A stretch of 64,000 bases of DNA from Corticium candelabrum (Eukaryota > Porifera > Homoscleromorpha > Homosclerophorida > Plakinidae). The translations under genes were made by a program, and so were the position numbers. Where the stretch lies: assembly GCF_963422355.1 (NCBI RefSeq), contig NC_085085.1:3323318-3387317 (forward strand), given 5' to 3'. This document shows, one piece after another, positions 1 to 10,160 of the stretch. Positions within the stretch are counted from its first letter, which is position 1, and every line of letters starts with the position of its first letter. The notes under the pieces were generated by a model. That model saw only the letters and a list, made by a program, of their open reading frames with translations, searched no databases and was not told the DNA's origin.

Positions 1-1
1 T

Positions 2-391
2 AAGTGGCCAAACGTTCTCCAATTGTGCCAGCTAGTATTTAGTCTCCCCTTTACTACCACACATGTTGAAAGGATGTTTTCGTCGCTGAAACTGATCAAG
101 ACAGACAGGCGCACCAGCATGGGCAACACCACCTTGTCTGACCTTATGGAAGTATACCATCAAGGACCATCACTTGAAGACTTTCACGCTGACGCCGCTA
201 TTCAGCTGTGGTGGGAAGGATGCAAGACCAACCGCCGTCCTAATCAAGGTTTCAGAAAGCAATACAGAGCAAGGGAAACTGAAGAGTTGGTCCAAGACGA
301 TAGCACTAGTAGCTTTAGTTTAGATGACTGGGACGTGTGGCATAATCCTCTAAGCCCGTCTACAGATAGTTTTCCAGAAGAGTCTGACTGA
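2..391 (+). CDS. hAT-family transposase, C-terminal dimerisation region (5' cut by window edge)
   Basis: The frame is open from the window edge to a TGA at 389-391, so only the C-terminus is present. Seen: a KWPNVLQLCQLVFSLP stretch followed by ERMFSSLKLIKTDRR and a conserved tail ending in QLWW. This is the pattern of the hAT C-terminal dimerisation domain (an aliphatic segment, then xxERxFSxxxxxxxxRR, then a Leu-rich helix), normally the last 80-100 residues of the transposase. An acidic Ser/Asp-rich tail follows the domain. No stop or frameshift is visible in the fragment. Whether it is an active element, a domesticated gene or a remnant cannot be judged without the upstream sequence. Confidence 0.75.
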   Translation, partial: KWPNVLQLCQLVFSLPFTTTHVERMFSSLKLIKTDRRTSMGNTTLSDLMEVYHQGPSLEDFHADAAIQLWWEGCKTNRRPNQGFRKQYRARETEELVQDDSTSSFSLDDWDVWHNPLSPSTDSFPEESD

Positions 392-1528
392 CAATTTTGC
401 ACATCGTTGTGCTAGGTTTACCTGTTAATGTTCTGCTATTGTCTCACACAATTATAGTGCACTTTCAAGTTTGCCTTTTGAAGTTCCGTAAGTTTTCTAG
501 ACTTATTATAACGCAATAAATATGCTTGCCTTGCAGGTATGTTGTCTCAAAGTTGTTAATTAATATTGTCGTGCTTTGTACGTATGTCAAATAATAGCAA
601 ATAATAATAGCAATAGAGTGTTTGCGGGCTCTGAAATTGATAGCGTGGGCGTGGTCTAAAAATGGACGTGGCTTTGGCAAACCTGCTTATCCGGACAAAA
701 AGAATTCTTTATATTCCGCTCTGCAATGTTGCGCAAATAACCATTAGTGATGCGCCCGGTAACACCGTGTGCCAAAGTGGAATTCAGTTATTTTGGTACC
801 TAAGATGGCGGCGCACAGATCACGTGGAAACGAGAGCGCACTTCCGGTAACGATGAAATGGGTATCTAGCGATGCCATGTAGGCCTAGTACCTAAAGACA
901 TCAATAGAAAGTAAAGAGGCTGCTAATAATAAGCGACGAAAGCGCTGCCGAGGCCCGACTATCCCGTCCACTGACAGTAATTACGTAAACAGGATAGAAG
1001 ACGACGCTACTGCCCCAACTCCTACAGCCATGGCCACTAGCCGCTTCCCCTTCATTGCACAACATAGAAGTTAGCACGTGAAACACCAGGTTGACCAACA
1101 GCGGCATCGCGCTCTGCCTAGTTCTACGCAATAACATAAACAGGGAGTCTAACAAGGCTACCAGCACTAGTCTGGAATACCCTAATACTATAACACACTC
1201 GCTCAACAGTAAAAAAAGTCTTTCCAAGACTTGGGCTTGGTTCAGACATCGTCCCATGGACGGCGACATGTTGTAACGAGGTCACCTGACAAGATAACGA
1301 GCTCACCTAACATTCCGACAAGTACACACCTGTACTAATGGGGTAGCGCGCGCACGTAGTCTACATTCCGCTGACACGATGTAGAAATTACAAGTTGAGC
1401 GATACCGATACGTTCCTGTTTACTTCAACGAAGTGGCTAGAGAGCCGGTAACGGTCCCGCAAGCGGAGGACTTGGAGTGCCGGTAATTTGCACGTGACCG
1501 AAGATGTCATGCTCACTAGTAGCGACGA
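392..1528. other. Intergenic stretch with no supported gene
   Basis: Short open frames occur on both strands around 900-1300, but none shows a recognisable motif, and they overlap one another in several frames. No repeat or RNA gene was recognised. Confidence 0.4.
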
Positions 1529-4500
1529 ATGGCGGGAAGTCCAACTGATTCCGCGTTTTCTGTTGGGAAAAGATTCAAGTCATTCGCCGACCTACAAGAG
1601 CGACTGTCGGCGTATGAGTCATCAACATACACAAAATTATGGCGAAGAGACTCGAGAAGTGTTGAGGCTGCCCGGAAGCGAATCAATCGTCCCCTTTCTG
1701 AAGCAATCACATACTACGAGGTGACGTATAGCTGCATTCACGGAGAGAAAAAATTCGCTACCCGTGGTGAAGGAAAGCGGTCTACATCGTAAGTGCAGCT
1801 TGTGTGTTAGCAATTGTTTAGGAATCCAAGGACCTACACTTTTCCATGGTGATGGCTCAAATTGTGGCCCCAGGCTAAATACTGTACATACAGTAGTCTC
1901 AGATAAAAAGAACAAATGTAAAAGAAACAGTAATTAACTACGCTTGGCAAATACTCTTATTATATATATAAATAGTTGATCAGTAAAACCTCTGATGTAG
2001 TGTTACATCTGCACAGTACTGTACTACACTATTGAAAATACATAAATATACACAGTATACATTATTGCTGCTTTACCGTCTTTTTTCTTTCTTCACACTT
2101 TCTAAAGACAAAAATGTCTTTCAATGAAGTATGTTCAAAAGACAGCAAGGCATGGGCTGGGTAAAAATGCTAAGATTCCCTCTCATCTATTAGTTTGTAT
2201 CAGGGTGGCAGTGTAGATGCATTTGGATATTCTATATTCTATAATTCTTAAGCAAATTTGAAAATTATCACATTTAATATCAACTAGTCAACAGTAAAAT
2301 TAATATCAACAATTGTTGGGGTACAATTTTAGACCTTTGGTTGATTTGTTTTGTAAAATTTAACCGGTAATCTGAAACATATTTCTATATCATATTACAT
2401 ATTATTTTTGTAATTTTATACAACCACAATTCCTACATTTAAAAACTCACCTAAAATTTTGTCATGCTTTTACCGAAGTGCAAAGAAACGTTACTTGTGA
2501 GTGTTGCCTGACTTGAGTGCAGTATGCAAGCCATAAAAGAGCAACAGGATCTCCCTAAGATGTAGGCTTTACGATCAATTCCATAACAAACCATAATTAA
2601 ATATTCCTTGTATACATACAGTACTAAAAATAAACTTCAAAGGATAAGCAAACACACCAAACTGCACATAAGCTTAATTAATTGATACCAGAATTTTTGC
2701 TAATGCAAATTTCTCAAATTTTATAACTTTAGTATTTGCACTCAACACAGTTTTTCATTTAATTTTTCAATGACATTTTTATTGTGTTTTGTATTTTTTC
2801 TTTGTGCTTTCCATCAACAGGACTTTTAGGAAAGAATGCCCATTTGAATTGTCCCTAAGAGCTTCTGAAGATGGTCAATCACTAGTTGTGCGAAGATTTA
2901 AAGAGAGCCATAATCATGAAATATCAAGAGTAAGAATAATTAATTCATCTTGTACATGTACATGTACTGTACCAACACATACCGTATTATCTCTAACATA
3001 AACGTCCTTAATTTTTCAAAGGGCCTGATAGATGTGACTTTATTAGAGACCCGACTGTGCCTTATGTAATTTCAATGTTGTTTAACTCAACATGGTTACA
3101 TTAGCAATACAATTTAGCTATCATTTATTACCGTCCAATACATTACGTTTGACTACTGGTAATAGGTACTTTGGAGACTGTGCGTTTCATTCTTTGTATG
3201 AGGTCCCGTAGCGTGCTTTTATTGGAGACGTAACTGTATTGGAGACCTGTGTTTATGTTAGAGACAATACGGTATTCACCAATATGGTAGCTGCATTAAT
3301 ACTAAAATAGTATTATTTGAATATTATAAACCTGTACAGGAACTATTCAAACAACTGCCTAGTCAGAGAAAGCTACCATTAGAAGCAAAGGAAGAAGCTG
3401 AAAAGCTAATAGAACTAAAAGCAAATAAAAAAATGATTCAGAACAAGCTGGCAGAAATGACTTTTAACGTAGTGCTGCTAAAAGACTTGAGCAATATCAG
3501 TACTGGTATGAGAGCAGGAAAGACAAGAAACGATTTAAATACAGCTGTAAAGCAACTGACAGACAAATACGATACATGGCTGTTATGAACAGCTCGCCTT
3601 GAAGTTGCATTTTTTTACGTTGTGGTGTTTTGCTTGTAGGAGCTAGTGTGAATGTTGTCGTCAGTGACAATAACGTGTTGCAAGGCATCTTCTTTCAGGA
3701 TGAGAAGATGAAGCAGGCGTTTTCAGCATACCCGGAACTACTATGTATTGATGCGACTTACAAGCTGCTGGAATTGACATTTCCTCTCTATATCATGCTT
3801 ATAGAAGATGGCAATGGCCATTCTGAAGTGGCTGCTGCATTCTTGTTATTAGAAGAATCCAAGGCATCAATTACATGTGTAGCAAATATTTTCAAAGAAA
3901 ACAATCCTGAATGGTCGTCTGTAAGAGTGATAATGGCTGATAAAGACATGACAGAGAGAGATGTTCTTGCTGCCAGTTTCCCTTCTGCTGCTATTTTGAT
4001 ATGCTTATACCACACATTGCGATCGTTTCGAAGAGAGATAACGATGGAGAAGATGGGCATTACCTCTGGCCAGCGAAGCACATGCCTTGAAATGGTACAG
4101 CAAATGGCCTATGCTCCAAGTGAAAAAAAAGTACCTGGACCTGTATAGGCAGTTTCAAATTTGTGCTCCTCCGATTGTGTTGAAGTGTTTTGATAATCAG
4201 TGGCACCCTATTAGGAAGCAGTGGACGATGGAGATGAAGTATAGCACAGGGAATTTCCTCAACAACACCAACAATAGATTGGAGTCCCTGAATGCAAAGT
4301 TAAAATTAGTAATTTCCCGTACTCATCACTAGAAACATTTTTTGACAAGTTCTTTCTTATTTTACGAGTGCTTCGATCAGAACGAGACTATCAAGCAAGC
4401 CTGTCTACTCTCAAAGTCCCTGTAACATACCATTCTATCACTGATGCAGCATTGATTAACTCTATGAAGTATCTTACACCTTATACCTTCAGATTTGTTG

Positions 4501-5010
4501 CCAAACAGATGGATATGAAGACAAAGGTACAGCTCGCAAATGATGGCAACCAACATTACCATGTTGCATACAACGATAGTTCAATAGTAGTCACCCCCGC
4601 AACATGCCAGTGCATGACTTGGCAGTCAATGAGGTTGCCTTGTTGTCACATACTGGCAGCTCGATCTGATCTCGGATTGAACATGTTCACTGAAGAACTT
4701 TGTGACAGAAGATGGTCTTTAGATTACTACAAATCTAACCACAGAGCATTTTCACCTATTGCTCATCAAAGCCCGTCTACAGCAACCATCGTTAGCTTTG
4801 AAACACCATCAAGAAAAGTACACTCTCAGGTGCGTTGTCAAAGTGATTCTCAACTGTTACATAACTTAGCACGTGTCCGTGTTGGGGTTTGAAAAATTCC
4901 ATCAGGCTTCAAAGATTGCTACCAAACTTGCTAGTTTAGCTTCAGAAGCATCAGGAGTCAATTTCACCACTGTATATAAATACTATACAGTGTTTTCTGC
5001 AGCAAGATAC
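1529..5010 (+). pseudogene. ZSWIM1/3-like protein with MULE-type transposase core and SWIM zinc finger, frameshifted
   Basis: At least four exons can be read. Exon 1 (1529-1788) has a GTAAGT donor. Exon 2 (2821-2929) follows an ACAG acceptor and ends in the ESHNHEIS motif. Exon 3 begins at 3340 (ELFKQLPSQRKLP). Exon 4 (3640-4829) carries the MULE-type DDE core (LLCIDATYKL, MADKDMTERDV, LICLYHTLRSFRRE) and the SWIM finger CQC...LPCCH near 4606-4655. This order matches the ZSWIM1/ZSWIM3 family, which derives from Mutator-like transposases. Two frame breaks are seen: one at an A8 run near 4123-4130, one near 4317. A further short exon after a CAG at about 4911 (ASKIATKLASLASEA) fits the family C-terminus. 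The 3' end of exon 3 lacks an obvious GT donor where one is expected. It is read as a decayed transposon gene, though assembly indels could explain the frameshifts. Confidence 0.75.
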
Positions 5011-5270
5011 TGATTCTACATCTACTATATAGTAGCGATTCTCAGCATTTTATACTGATTATAAATACTATACAGTACTTTCATGTACCATTTATTCTGT
5101 TCTTTTTTTTGTCTGTTTTCGTGTCTTTGCCTGTCTGCTTTGATGTGGCTGCATGCCCGTCAGTGGATCTGTCTGTTGATCTGTTGGTCTGTCAGTCTGC
5201 TTGTCTGCTTTCATGATATCTGTGTCTGTTTCTTTACCTGCATGTCTAGCTATGGTTACCCTTTGTTTGT

Positions 5271-5967
5271 AGGCGCCGGTGTTTATACTGTTTCTGTGTC
5301 TTTTTACTGTACCTACTACTGTTTACGCTGCATTTGCTGTGGGTCTACGCATGCACTTCTTGCAAATCTCAGTATCTCTAGTAGTAACTCTATTGTATTG
5401 ACAAACAGAACAGAAAGCAATTTTTCATTGCTCGAAAGTCAACAGGAGAGTCAACAACAGGAAAGTCAACAACAGGAGAGTCAACAACAGGAGAACCAGC
5501 CAGGAGAGAGCCAGCCAGCAGAGAGTGAACCCTATGACAGTGATGAGACAGTCGACAATCATGAAAGGTAAATGTGTGGACTTCAACTTGATATATTGCT
5601 TCCTTTCACAGGCTAATTTTCTTACTGCAGCAATGAAGCACACAACAGCTCAGTCATTTGTCAGGTAGAGACTGGACCGCGTCAACTAAGCATCACTCCT
5701 GCCACCAAAAGAAAGAGACGTCATAAGGAACCAGAAGACGAGCTAGAGACTTCAATTGTAGAAAGGCTAAACTCGTTGGACTCAAAGAGGGCTCATGTCG
5801 ACTCCGATGAGGATAGTTTGTTCGGTAGGCAGATAGCTGCTACTCTACGGAGATTTCCCTATGAGAAGAAGGCGTTCGCAAAGCTCAGACTTCAACAAGT
5901 GATGTTAGAGGTAGAGCTTGGTGGGTCAGGAGATGGCTTTTCTCTGTTTAGAGAGAGCACCCCATAG
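5271..5967 (+). CDS. BESS-motif protein (C-terminal exons), probable DNA-binding partner of a transposase
   Basis: Two exons join in frame. The first ends at 5567 before a GTAAAT donor; the second runs 5631-5967 after a CAG acceptor. The first encodes a Gln/Ser/Glu-rich linker built from 15-bp tandem units (SQQQE). The second has a basic patch (KRKRRHK) and a C-terminal helix pair DSLFGRQIAATLRRFPYEKK / KLRLQQVMLEVEL, which resembles the BESS motif found after MADF or Myb/SANT domains. The upstream DNA-binding domain was not found: the T-rich 5083-5270 stretch looks intronic. It lies convergent to the Harbinger transposase 700 bp away. PIF/Harbinger elements normally carry a second Myb/MADF-type gene, so it may be that partner, but no shared terminal repeats were found to prove it. 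The start is unknown. Confidence 0.5.
5458..5520 (+). repeat. 15-bp coding tandem repeat (SQQQE)
   Basis: Units of AGTCAACAACAGGAG repeat about four times with minor variation inside the BESS-protein exon. The unit is a multiple of three, so changes in copy number keep the frame. Confidence 0.7.
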
Positions 5968-6044
5968 GTCACCAACCATGCTTGTGTGCATCACTGTGTA
6001 GTATCCTGTGATACGTGGCCAGCGACGACACTATGTGTGGTCTA

Positions 6045-6612
6045 TAAACCGGCTTTTCTAGAAGCCACCAACTACATCAGAGAGAGAGAGAAACTGCAGA
6101 CTGCTAGCTACATGACTGATTGACAAACTCATTAATCGACAACTACAGGTCAATAACTTTCAATTGTCATGTTTAATTAACACATACGTACTTTGGCACT
6201 GCCTATGCCTACATACTCTTAATATGCTCATTATATTATCTTGGGAATTGCTATTCGTAGCTCACTTTCAGGTATGGTAAATATGGAGCATTAACTATTG
6301 TTGCCATATGGAGTCTGGAAAAATATACTATCAATCTAGAACAAATTGTTTAGATAGCTTACCAAAAAACAAGACTCAGTATAACTATATTAATTAAAGA
6401 ATATTCTAGACTAAAATGTTAGTCACATGCTAGCTCCTACAGCTAGATAACCAGTGGATTATAACTAATTGTATGCAAGAAATTGATTGTTGTAACTAAT
6501 AATTGTAACTAGCAAGAAATTGATTATTGTAACTAATTGGTCAAATCAAAATTCAGACTAGGTAATGATCTCTTTGATATTATTTTTGGCTTTTATAAAA
6601 GCCGGTGGTTAC
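6045..6612. mobile_element. Candidate MITE with palindromic ends
   Basis: The left end (6047-6066) reads AACCGGCTTTTCTAGAAGCC. The right end (6588-6610) is close to its reverse complement and contains the perfect palindrome GGCTTTTATAAAAGCC. The interior is AT-rich with AATTGATTGTTGTAACTA-type internal repeats and has no coding capacity. No clean target-site duplication could be assigned, so this is tentative. Confidence 0.4.
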
Positions 6613-6673
6613 TCAATACAAGTCAAAAGACTGATTGAGTAGGTAAAGATAATGACCAAGACTAATTTATTAG

Positions 6674-7954
6674 TTAATAGTCTTTGCGGTTGACATGGTG
6701 GTACTGCCAGGTGACCTTTCCTTCTGGTGTCATAAAATAGTCTCGGTACATGTCTCTCACTTCAGCTGCAGATCGACTGCTCCGATTTCCTCCTATTTGT
6801 CCAATTCTGGACAACCCACCATCATCAACTTCATGCCTCCAAGTTCCTCTCAGTAAGTGACCAGCACCATCTTCAGCATCAGTAAAGCCTGGGGGACAAT
6901 ACACCGAAGACTCATTGGTTCGTAGGTAGTTGTGAAGGGCAATAGCTGCTTTTGTAAATATGACAGCATTTTCTGGTGCTGCAATGATGGGTCGCCTAAA
7001 TATCCTCCAACGTGCATCCAAAATTCCAAAAGTGTTTTCAATCACACGCCTAGCTCTGCTTAACCTGTAATTAAACACAGCCGTTCGTTCATCTAGGCCC
7101 CTACCTGAATACGGTCTCAACATGTTGGTACGTAAAGGGAATGCCTCATCACCAACAAACACGAATGGAGCCTCTGTGCTGGTTCCAGGCAATGGCCTAC
7201 TTACTGGTAATGACAAGCTACCTAATTCAATTGCTTGGCCAAATGCTGAATTTGAAAACACACCACCATCAGTATGGCGACCTGAATCTCCTACATCTAC
7301 TAGAATAAATCTGTAGTGAGCATCACACACTGCCAATAGAACAATGGAATAAGTCCCCTTGTAGTTGTAGTATGTTGAACCTGATCTATCAGGAGCCTGA
7401 ATTACCACATGTTTACCGTCTATTGCTCCAAGACAGTTTGGAAAATTCCAGAGTTGAGAAAATTGTGCACTGATACTCTTCCAGTCGTCTTCTGTAGCAG
7501 GGGCCATCACGTACTCTTCCATCAGAACGTTCCATATGGCAATGCAAGCCTCCCTAACAATTTGGCATACTGTTGCCGCCCCAACACGGAAACTGAAAGA
7601 AAGCGATATCTGCGAGTTTCCCATTGCCAAATAGCGAAGGGTCAACGCCAGTCTCTCGCCAGGGGATATTGATGGTCGGACGACACTGCTGTACCGACGG
7701 CGAACCAACAAAGGCCCCACTTTTGCCAAAAGTTGGTCAAATGTAGCCTTCGACATCCTCAGATATCTAAAGTGGCTGTCAGAGTCGTGCAACCGCATCT
7801 CTTGGAGAAGTTGATGGTATTCTCCCTGCTCAGTGCGTCGTTGATGTATCTCACGAACCCAAACTTGACGTGGTCTTCTTTTTGCTTTTCTGCAGCGGTG
7901 GTGATGCAACAAGAGACACAACAGTAGTGTTTCCTCCTCTTCGTCCGAATCCAT
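6674..7954 (-). CDS. PIF/Harbinger transposase, intact (HARBI1-like nuclease)
   Basis: A single uninterrupted frame of 426 residues, the usual size for Harbinger transposases. N-terminal half: helical FRYLRMSKATFDQLL and a WSF-like region (ISPGERLALTLRYLA, SFRVGAATVCQIV), which acts as the DNA-recognition part in this family. Catalytic DDE_Tnp_4 core: GAIDGKH with Asp179, FVGDEAFPL with Asp269, and RRVIENTFGIL with Glu306, all present and correctly ordered. The LHNYLR motif near 340 is also typical. The start at 7954 is the first Met before the acidic N-terminus. No stop or frameshift is seen, so it is potentially functional. The enzyme would cut and paste Harbinger elements, usually with a Myb/MADF partner protein; a convergent BESS gene lies at 5271-5967. 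It could alternatively be a domesticated HARBI1 orthologue, but the transposon-rich setting argues for an element. Confidence 0.9.
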   Translation of the reverse strand: MDSDEEEETLLLCLLLHHHRCRKAKRRPRQVWVREIHQRRTEQGEYHQLLQEMRLHDSDSHFRYLRMSKATFDQLLAKVGPLLVRRRYSSVVRPSISPGERLALTLRYLAMGNSQISLSFSFRVGAATVCQIVREACIAIWNVLMEEYVMAPATEDDWKSISAQFSQLWNFPNCLGAIDGKHVVIQAPDRSGSTYYNYKGTYSIVLLAVCDAHYRFILVDVGDSGRHTDGGVFSNSAFGQAIELGSLSLPVSRPLPGTSTEAPFVFVGDEAFPLRTNMLRPYSGRGLDERTAVFNYRLSRARRVIENTFGILDARWRIFRRPIIAAPENAVIFTKAAIALHNYLRTNESSVYCPPGFTDAEDGAGHLLRGTWRHEVDDGGLSRIGQIGGNRSSRSAAEVRDMYRDYFMTPEGKVTWQYHHVNRKDY

Positions 7955-8039
7955 TCTAGAACACGAGGTAAAATGGGCGTAGCCGTATTTTCGCGCGTGG
8001 TAATCTAGCGCGAGTGGTCATTCAGGAATACATGCACCG

Positions 8040-8160
8040 ACGTCTGTGACGAGCTAAAATTTACATTGTGAATGGTCGACGCGTGTGACGCGACGCGACG
8101 CGACGCCTGCCACTTCCACGCGACGCGACGCTCAAGCGTTTGCATATTGTAAATCCAGCT
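8040..8160. repeat. ACGCG-rich short repeat near the Harbinger 5' side
   Basis: Contains CGACGCGACGCGACGCGACG and a second GACGCGACGCGACGC block, bracketed by TTTACATTGTGAATG on the left and TTGCATATTGTAAA on the right, which are weakly inverted. This could be one Harbinger end or a solo MITE of about 100 bp. Confidence 0.35.
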
Positions 8161-8284
8161 TAAGTAAGTTGTAGGAAACCTTGCAAGATATGGCGAAGCC
8201 ATGATGGTGTAAGAAGAGTATCTGGACAACATTGCGTGCCATTAACTATGTATACTTGTACCGGTGTACTGTATGCATGTTCTA

Positions 8285-8808
8285 GTACCCCATTCACACG
8301 AGCACAGTTCCAAACTGAGCCGATCTGAGCCGACCCAGCTTGGGCTGGTAAATCGAGCCAGCTCTTGTTCATACGACGTATACGTAGAGAAAAGCGAGCC
8401 AACCGAGATAGTAGGCGTGTTCCTTGGTGCGCACGCTAGCTATGTTGTTTGTAGAGACACTGCATGCCCATTCGTGAGTATCCCGCTTCCGTCATTTGTT
8501 CCGCTAATTTGACGTAAACTTTAACACAGCCTTCAATTTGAAACTGGATGCTGCCCTCACCCCACAATTCAATGAGGTACGTACAAGTATTCGTGCTCTG
8601 ACCACGCCATTTTCGTATCTAGTGAGCATGCGTGGCCGTCAGCCGCATTCACACGACAATTTGACTCGGTCCAATCCATGCTGGCACGGCAAGTTGTGGT
8701 GGACCAGGCCAACATGGCTCGGCTCGGCTCGGCCCGCATTCACATGACGATTTCATTCAGTGCTGACCCGTGCGCTGGCCCAGTTAGGAGAGCTGGTGTG
8801 AATGGGGT
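8285..8808. mobile_element. Harbinger-type MITE, about 524 bp
   Basis: The left end reads GTACCCCATTCACACGAGC and the right end reads GCTGGTGTGAATGGGGT in inverted orientation, with CTA flanking both sides (8282-8284 and 8809-8811) as a candidate 3-bp target-site duplication. The interior has further CATTCACA[CT]GAC sub-terminal repeats near 8645 and 8741 and GC-rich GAGCCGA / GGCTCGGCTC blocks, with no coding capacity. The 3-bp TWA-like site and CCCATTCACAC ends suggest Harbinger mobilisation. The two ends differ by 2 bp at the extreme terminus. Confidence 0.6.
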
Positions 8809-8887
8809 CTAGGCTTATCGGTCTGTTTGAGTATCCGTACCTGTATTTGTACATGTAATGTCTGTCTGTTTGTTTTGTACTGTATGG

Positions 8888-8888
<1 letters not shown>

Positions 8889-8933
<45 letters not shown>

Positions 8934-8957
8934 GTGTGTTTGTGCGCGCGCGCGCTT
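8889..8957. repeat. (TG)n microsatellite with (CG)n tail
   Basis: Pure TG run passing into TGCG and CG dinucleotides. The Cys/Val-repeat open frames over it are translation artefacts. Confidence 0.9.
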
Positions 8958-8964
8958 GTTATTG

Positions 8965-9535
8965 GCAAGTAACGGTTGCGTATGTACGCACGTGTGTAGT
9001 GAATTGGACTCTCGATTTGCTCAACAAACGGCAACGGTTCCGGCTCTTCGGCGGAGTCGCTCTTCAGTCTCGTTCCATCGACTGCGGTGTAAGCAGCTCG
9101 TCGAGCGTTGAGGGCAAAGTCAAGCAACGCCTTTCGGACGTTACTTCTACGTTTGTCGTCTCTCGACCTGTTCGTGACGACAGCGGCGGTCGAAAGTTTT
9201 CAGATACAAGTCAGTCATCGCCCGACAACTCGATCACGTGTCAGGACTGTTCCGACGAGACGAGTGAAGCCGTTCTGCCCGCGTCGAATGTGAGGAGTTG
9301 CACGGCACCCGGTACGTTGCCGTTTCTTGCGTCGAACTATCCGTCTGTGGCTGTCGTGACGCCCGCAAGAAAGAGAGTCAAACCGTCGACTCCTCTGTCG
9401 AGCACACCCGACACGCCGAGCCGCTGCCGCAGTATCACAAAGTCTGGTTTGCGATGTCGTATGGCCAAGGTCGCCGGCAGCGAATTCTGCAAACGGCACA
9501 AGTCTGCTGTTGTAAAGAGACGGGACAAAGGCTAG
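8965..9535 (+). CDS. Protein with C-terminal zinc-knuckle-like CCH motif (terminal exon)
   Basis: The frame is open across the TG repeat, but the protein-like part begins after it (about 8965). Seen: a Ser-rich, low-complexity middle with basic PARKRVK, then a compact C-terminal motif RCRSITKSGLRCRMAKV...FCKRHK spanning roughly the last 40 residues. The C-x8-C-x10-C-x2-H pattern resembles the small zinc-binding motif of the form C-x-xITKxGxxCxxxx..FCxxHK that occurs at protein ends in many eukaryotes and in viral and phage proteins. The function of that motif is not established. GC content and codon use are higher than in the neighbouring transposon genes, which favours a host gene. The start is not determined and an upstream exon is likely. 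Confidence 0.45.
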
Positions 9536-10160
9536 TAACTTGTTTGTAGAGACTGTATACCAGGAAGGTTTGCAATAGAAATAGATGCGTGTAGTTGAGT
9601 GTGTAGGTAACACGTATCGATACGGTTTAGTAGAACCAATGCATGATTTCAAGCTACTTACCGCTTTTGTCACTGCATTTGTTATGTTGAGTAGCTTCCT
9701 AACGTACTACGGTTGCATAGAAATGTATCGGTATGCATTATACGGGAAAGAAACTACACTTAGTCCGATTCCTACTTGAGTCATTACGACAAGCAATGCA
9801 TTGACATGTGCATATGGATGACGGCCTGTCACACAGCGAGCAGCCACAGCTAGAGCCTTTACTACTTCGATAATAGCAAACACAACGTGTACAAACATTA
9901 GGACTCACGCAAAGGAGCAGACGAAAAGACGACACATCTGTCATCTGACAGTCTAACCTACCACCTTCTCTTTGCAATGGCGATGGTGTCATGACTTTGT
10001 GCCACAAGCCAAGAACTGTTGATGTAGCAGAAGCCATAAACTGTTCTACTAAATTTAGCTTGCACGTGCACACTACAGATTGACAGTTTTGACAAGTACG
10101 CGTGATTTGCACGTGCACACCACGTATTTAATTAAAACGACTCGTGTTAGTAGTTAGCAG
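9536..10160. other. No supported gene
   Basis: Several short overlapping frames occur on both strands without motifs. Two TTGCACGTGCACAC blocks (near 10060 and 10108) form a short direct repeat. Confidence 0.35.

Noticed and set aside
901..1306. Overlapping open frames on both strands
   Set aside because: No motif, no codon bias, and the frames overlap in three registers.
5083..5270. N-terminal part of an open frame with many Cys/Leu/Ser
   Set aside because: T-rich TGTCTGTCTG sequence ending in TTTGTAG looks like intron and acceptor, not protein.
8753..9127. Frames with Cys-Val or His-Thr repeats
   Set aside because: Translation of the TG/CA microsatellite.
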